Shown in pieces: positions 5,313 to 7,049 of a stretch of DNA of 7,049 bases. The notes below the pieces were generated by a model. That model was not told where the DNA came from. It worked only from the letters and a program-made list of their open reading frames with translations, and did no database searches. This DNA comes from Chloroflexota bacterium (GTDB lineage: Bacteria > Chloroflexota > Dehalococcoidia > DSTF01 > RBG-16-68-14). The stretch's first letter is position 1. Each line of letters opens with the position of its first letter. The stretch spans positions 1 to 7,049 of the forward strand of contig JACZTE010000046.1 of NCBI GenBank assembly GCA_022573935.1, given 5' to 3'. Made by a program: the position numbers and the translations under genes.

Positions 5313-6869
5313 GTGAAGCTCGAAACGCTGGTGCACGCCATCTCGAACGGCGGGGCCGTCCAGGGCTCCGGCGAAATGGAGATCGAGGCGGTCGCCTACG
5401 ACTCGCGCCGCGTGGAGCCCGGCGCGCTCTTCGTCGCCGTGCCCGGGTTCGAGACCGACGGTCACCGCTTCCTCCCTCAGGCGTTGGAGCGGGGCGCGAT
5501 GGCGGTGCTGGTGCAGGAGGACCGGCGCTCGCTCTGGGAAGCGATGCTCTTTGGCCGCGCGGTCGCCGTGATCGTGGCCGGCGACACGCGAAGGGCGCTG
5601 GCCGACGTTTCGGCCGCGTTCTTCGATTATCCCGCGCGGTCGCTTCGCGTCGTCGGCATCACCGGCACGAAGGGGAAGACGACGACCTCCTACCTAACGA
5701 GCGCGCTGCTGGAAGCTGCCGGCCACCCGACGGGGCTGCTCACCGGCGTGGCGTTCAAGATCGGCGACAGCTTCACGATGAACGAGACTCAGGTCACGAC
5801 GCCGGAGTCGCTGGAGGTGCAATCGCTGCTCGCCCGCATGCGAGACGAGGAGGAAGAGTACGCGGTGGTAGAATCGACCTCCCACGGGCTGGCGCTCCAC
5901 CGTCTCGAACACCTGGAGTACGACATCGCGGTCTTTACCAACCTCTCGCCGGACCACCTCGACTTCCACGCCACCGTGGACGACTATCGGGAGACGAAGG
6001 GCCGGCTCTTCGAGATGCTGGACGAGGCGGCCGACAAGGGGATCGGCAAGACCGCCGTCCTCAACGCGGACGACCCGGCGAGCGCAGCAATGCGCTCACG
6101 GACGAAGACGGCTCGCGTCCTGACCTACGGCATCGAGTCGGAGGAGGCCGACGTGCGGGCGCTGGACGTCGCGCTCTCCGAGAGTGGCTCGCGCTTCCAG
6201 CTTGCGACGCCGGCTGGAAGCGCGCAGGTAGAGCTACCGCTCCTGGGCCAGTTCAACGTCTACAACGCCCTGGCCGCCGCCACGGTGGCGATCAGCCAGG
6301 GCGCGGATGCCGCGACGGTCGCTGAGGCGCTCGGCGCGTTCGACAGCGTGCCGGGGCGGCTGGAGCGGATCGAGTGCGGCCAGCCCTTCGCGGTGGCGGT
6401 GGACTACGCGCACACGCCGGACTCGCTGCGCTCCGTGCTGCAGGCGTTGCGGCCGGTGGCGTCGGGACGGCTGGTCGTCGTCTTCGGCTGCGGCGGCGAC
6501 CGCGATCCGGGCCGGCGCACCGGCATGGGCGAGGCGGCCGCCGCGCTGGCCGACTTCACCGTGCTCTGCAACGACAACCCGCGGACGGAAGACCCCGCCG
6601 CGATTCTCGAGCAGATCGCGCAGGCGATGACGCAGGCCGGCAAGCGCGAGGACGACGACTTCGTTCGCATCCCCGACCGGCGGGCGGCGATGCGGCACGC
6701 GTTCGAGGGCGCTCGCAGCGGCGATGTGGTGCTCATCGCCGGCAAGGGGCACGAGCCGTACCTGATCGTCGGCAACGAGTACCTGCCCTGGGACGACCGC
6801 GAAGTGGCGCGCGAGGAGCTGCGGGCTGTTCGTGGCCATGCCGAAGGCCAGGTTGAAGGCCAGGCTTAA
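5313..6869 (+). CDS. murE: UDP-N-acetylmuramoyl-tripeptide synthetase MurE
   Basis: A cytoplasmic ATP-dependent Mur ligase that adds the third, usually diamino, acid to UDP-MurNAc-L-Ala-D-Glu. It has 518 residues, near the family norm of about 490-510. Domain 1 shows YDSRRVEPGALFVAVPG (29-45). The ATPase domain has the P-loop GTKGKTTT (118-125), the substrate loop TTPESLEVQ (162-170), ESTSHGL (187-193), the NLSPDHLDFH stretch (210-219) and the lysine expected to be carbamylated, Lys229, in YRETKGRLF. The C-terminal domain has GRLE (348-351), DYAHTPDSL (364-372), DNPR (421-424) and GKGHE (477-481). DNPR is the known marker for meso-diaminopimelate. The GTG start is bounded by an in-frame TAG at 5301-5303 and has AGGA 7 bases upstream. 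The last residues, EGQVEGQA, are encoded by a 12-base direct repeat that is also part of the downstream inverted repeat. No partner murF is visible in the window. Confidence 0.97.
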   Translation: MKLETLVHAISNGGAVQGSGEMEIEAVAYDSRRVEPGALFVAVPGFETDGHRFLPQALERGAMAVLVQEDRRSLWEAMLFGRAVAVIVAGDTRRALADVSAAFFDYPARSLRVVGITGTKGKTTTSYLTSALLEAAGHPTGLLTGVAFKIGDSFTMNETQVTTPESLEVQSLLARMRDEEEEYAVVESTSHGLALHRLEHLEYDIAVFTNLSPDHLDFHATVDDYRETKGRLFEMLDEAADKGIGKTAVLNADDPASAAMRSRTKTARVLTYGIESEEADVRALDVALSESGSRFQLATPAGSAQVELPLLGQFNVYNALAAATVAISQGADAATVAEALGAFDSVPGRLERIECGQPFAVAVDYAHTPDSLRSVLQALRPVASGRLVVVFGCGGDRDPGRRTGMGEAAAALADFTVLCNDNPRTEDPAAILEQIAQAMTQAGKREDDDFVRIPDRRAAMRHAFEGARSGDVVLIAGKGHEPYLIVGNEYLPWDDREVAREELRAVRGHAEGQVEGQA

Positions 6870-6885
6870 GCCTGGCTGGCCTTCG
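6842..6885. terminator. Large inverted repeat at the convergent murE/cyclase junction, possible bidirectional terminator
   Basis: An outer stem, CGAAGGCCA (6842-6850) with TGGCCTTCG (6877-6885), stacks on an inner stem, GCCAGGC (6859-6865) with GCCTGGC (6870-6876), around a TTAA loop. The left side carries an 8-base bulge (6851-6858). The inner part is an 18-base perfect DNA palindrome that contains the murE stop codon. Being symmetrical and lying between two convergent genes, it could work on both transcripts. No T-run follows on either strand, so it may instead block run-through or protect 3' ends. Confidence 0.5.
6843..6866 (+). repeat. 12-base tandem direct repeat at the murE 3' end
   Basis: GAAGGCCAGGTT (6843-6854) is followed directly by GAAGGCCAGGCT (6855-6866), in frame, encoding EGQV then EGQA. 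Only one base differs. Either copy can pair with the opposite arm at 6871-6884, giving alternative hairpins. This looks like a small duplication of a terminator arm within the coding end. Confidence 0.7.
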
Positions 6886-6889
6886 AGGG

Positions 6890-7049
6890 TCACGCTTCCC
6901 AGCGCACCTCATAGAGGCGCACCGGATCCTCGAAGCCGCGCAGAGCCACTTCGCCCCGGTCCGAGAAGAGGAAATCCTTGCCCGCGACGAGCTGCCGCAC
7001 CACGTCCGACGTGAGGATCTGGCCGGGCTCGGCGTGGTTGCAGATGCGC
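6890..7049 (-). CDS. Class III nucleotidyl cyclase domain protein, C-terminal fragment
   Basis: Reading the minus strand from 7049 gives 52 codons ending in TGA at 6892-6890. The sequence begins RICNHAEPGQILTSDVVRQL and ends GEVALRGFEDPVRLYEVRWE. The AEPGQIL, (D)RGEVALRGF and PVRLYEV stretches are typical of the end of the adenylate/guanylate cyclase catalytic domain in multi-domain bacterial signalling proteins. The purine- and metal-binding residues of the domain lie upstream, outside the window, so activity, substrate (ATP or GTP) and any fused partner (for example AAA ATPase, hydrolase or HAMP) cannot be judged. The gene converges on murE with 20 bases between stop codons. It has no start codon in the window. 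Confidence 0.85.
   Translation of the reverse strand, partial: RICNHAEPGQILTSDVVRQLVAGKDFLFSDRGEVALRGFEDPVRLYEVRWEA

Noticed and set aside
5237..6325. Plus-strand open frame of 362 codons overlapping murE
   Set aside because: It is a different frame of murE and gives an Arg/Gly-rich low-complexity protein. All MurE motifs lie in the other frame.
6832..7014. Plus-strand 60-codon frame at the right end
   Set aside because: It overlaps the murE end and runs antisense to the recognisable cyclase domain; the product is Arg/Pro-rich.

Overview
This is an ordinary housekeeping segment from a GC-rich bacterial chromosome. It holds, in order, five plus-strand genes: CTP synthase (pyrG, 5' end cut off by the window), a small transaldolase of the FSA/TalC family, transcription terminator Rho, a membrane-anchored LysM/M23 peptidoglycan hydrolase, and murE. 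A sixth gene, the C-terminal end of a class III nucleotidyl cyclase domain protein, enters from the right edge on the minus strand. Its start lies outside the window. I see no mobile element, CRISPR array, tRNA or rRNA, and no convincing new multi-gene system.

The strong GC bias at third codon positions, the Rho sequence (the YPPKRFFG stretch) and the LysM plus proline-rich linker plus M23 architecture together suggest a Chloroflexota bacterium, perhaps Thermomicrobia/Sphaerobacter-like. This is inference from protein flavour, not a database match. The order pyrG ... small transaldolase ... rho recalls the Bacillus subtilis order pyrG-ywjG-fbaA-ywjH(tal)-murAB-glpX-rho-rpmE with the intervening genes missing, so it may be a remnant of an old arrangement.

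Layout: pyrG ends at 1555. A 107-base gap carries a good sigma70-type promoter and a near-perfect Shine-Dalgarno for the transaldolase (1663-2337). A 171-base gap precedes rho (2509-3792) and contains a short perfect inverted repeat. After rho come a stem-loop and a strong -10 box ahead of the LysM/M23 gene (about 3950-5191), whose leader can fold a hairpin over its own ribosome binding site. A clear hairpin terminator (5213-5236) separates that gene from murE (5313-6869). murE and the minus-strand cyclase gene converge with 20 bases between their stop codons. A large inverted repeat built partly from the end of murE fills that junction.

Functionally the genes cover nucleotide synthesis (CTP), pentose phosphate metabolism, transcription termination, and cell-wall synthesis and remodelling. 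The gaps suggest mostly separate transcription units rather than one operon. The most useful second-look items are the transaldolase-type active site in a family often labelled fructose-6-phosphate aldolase, the leader structures of the transaldolase and M23 genes, the coding/terminator overlap at the end of murE, and the DNPR motif that predicts the wall diamino acid.
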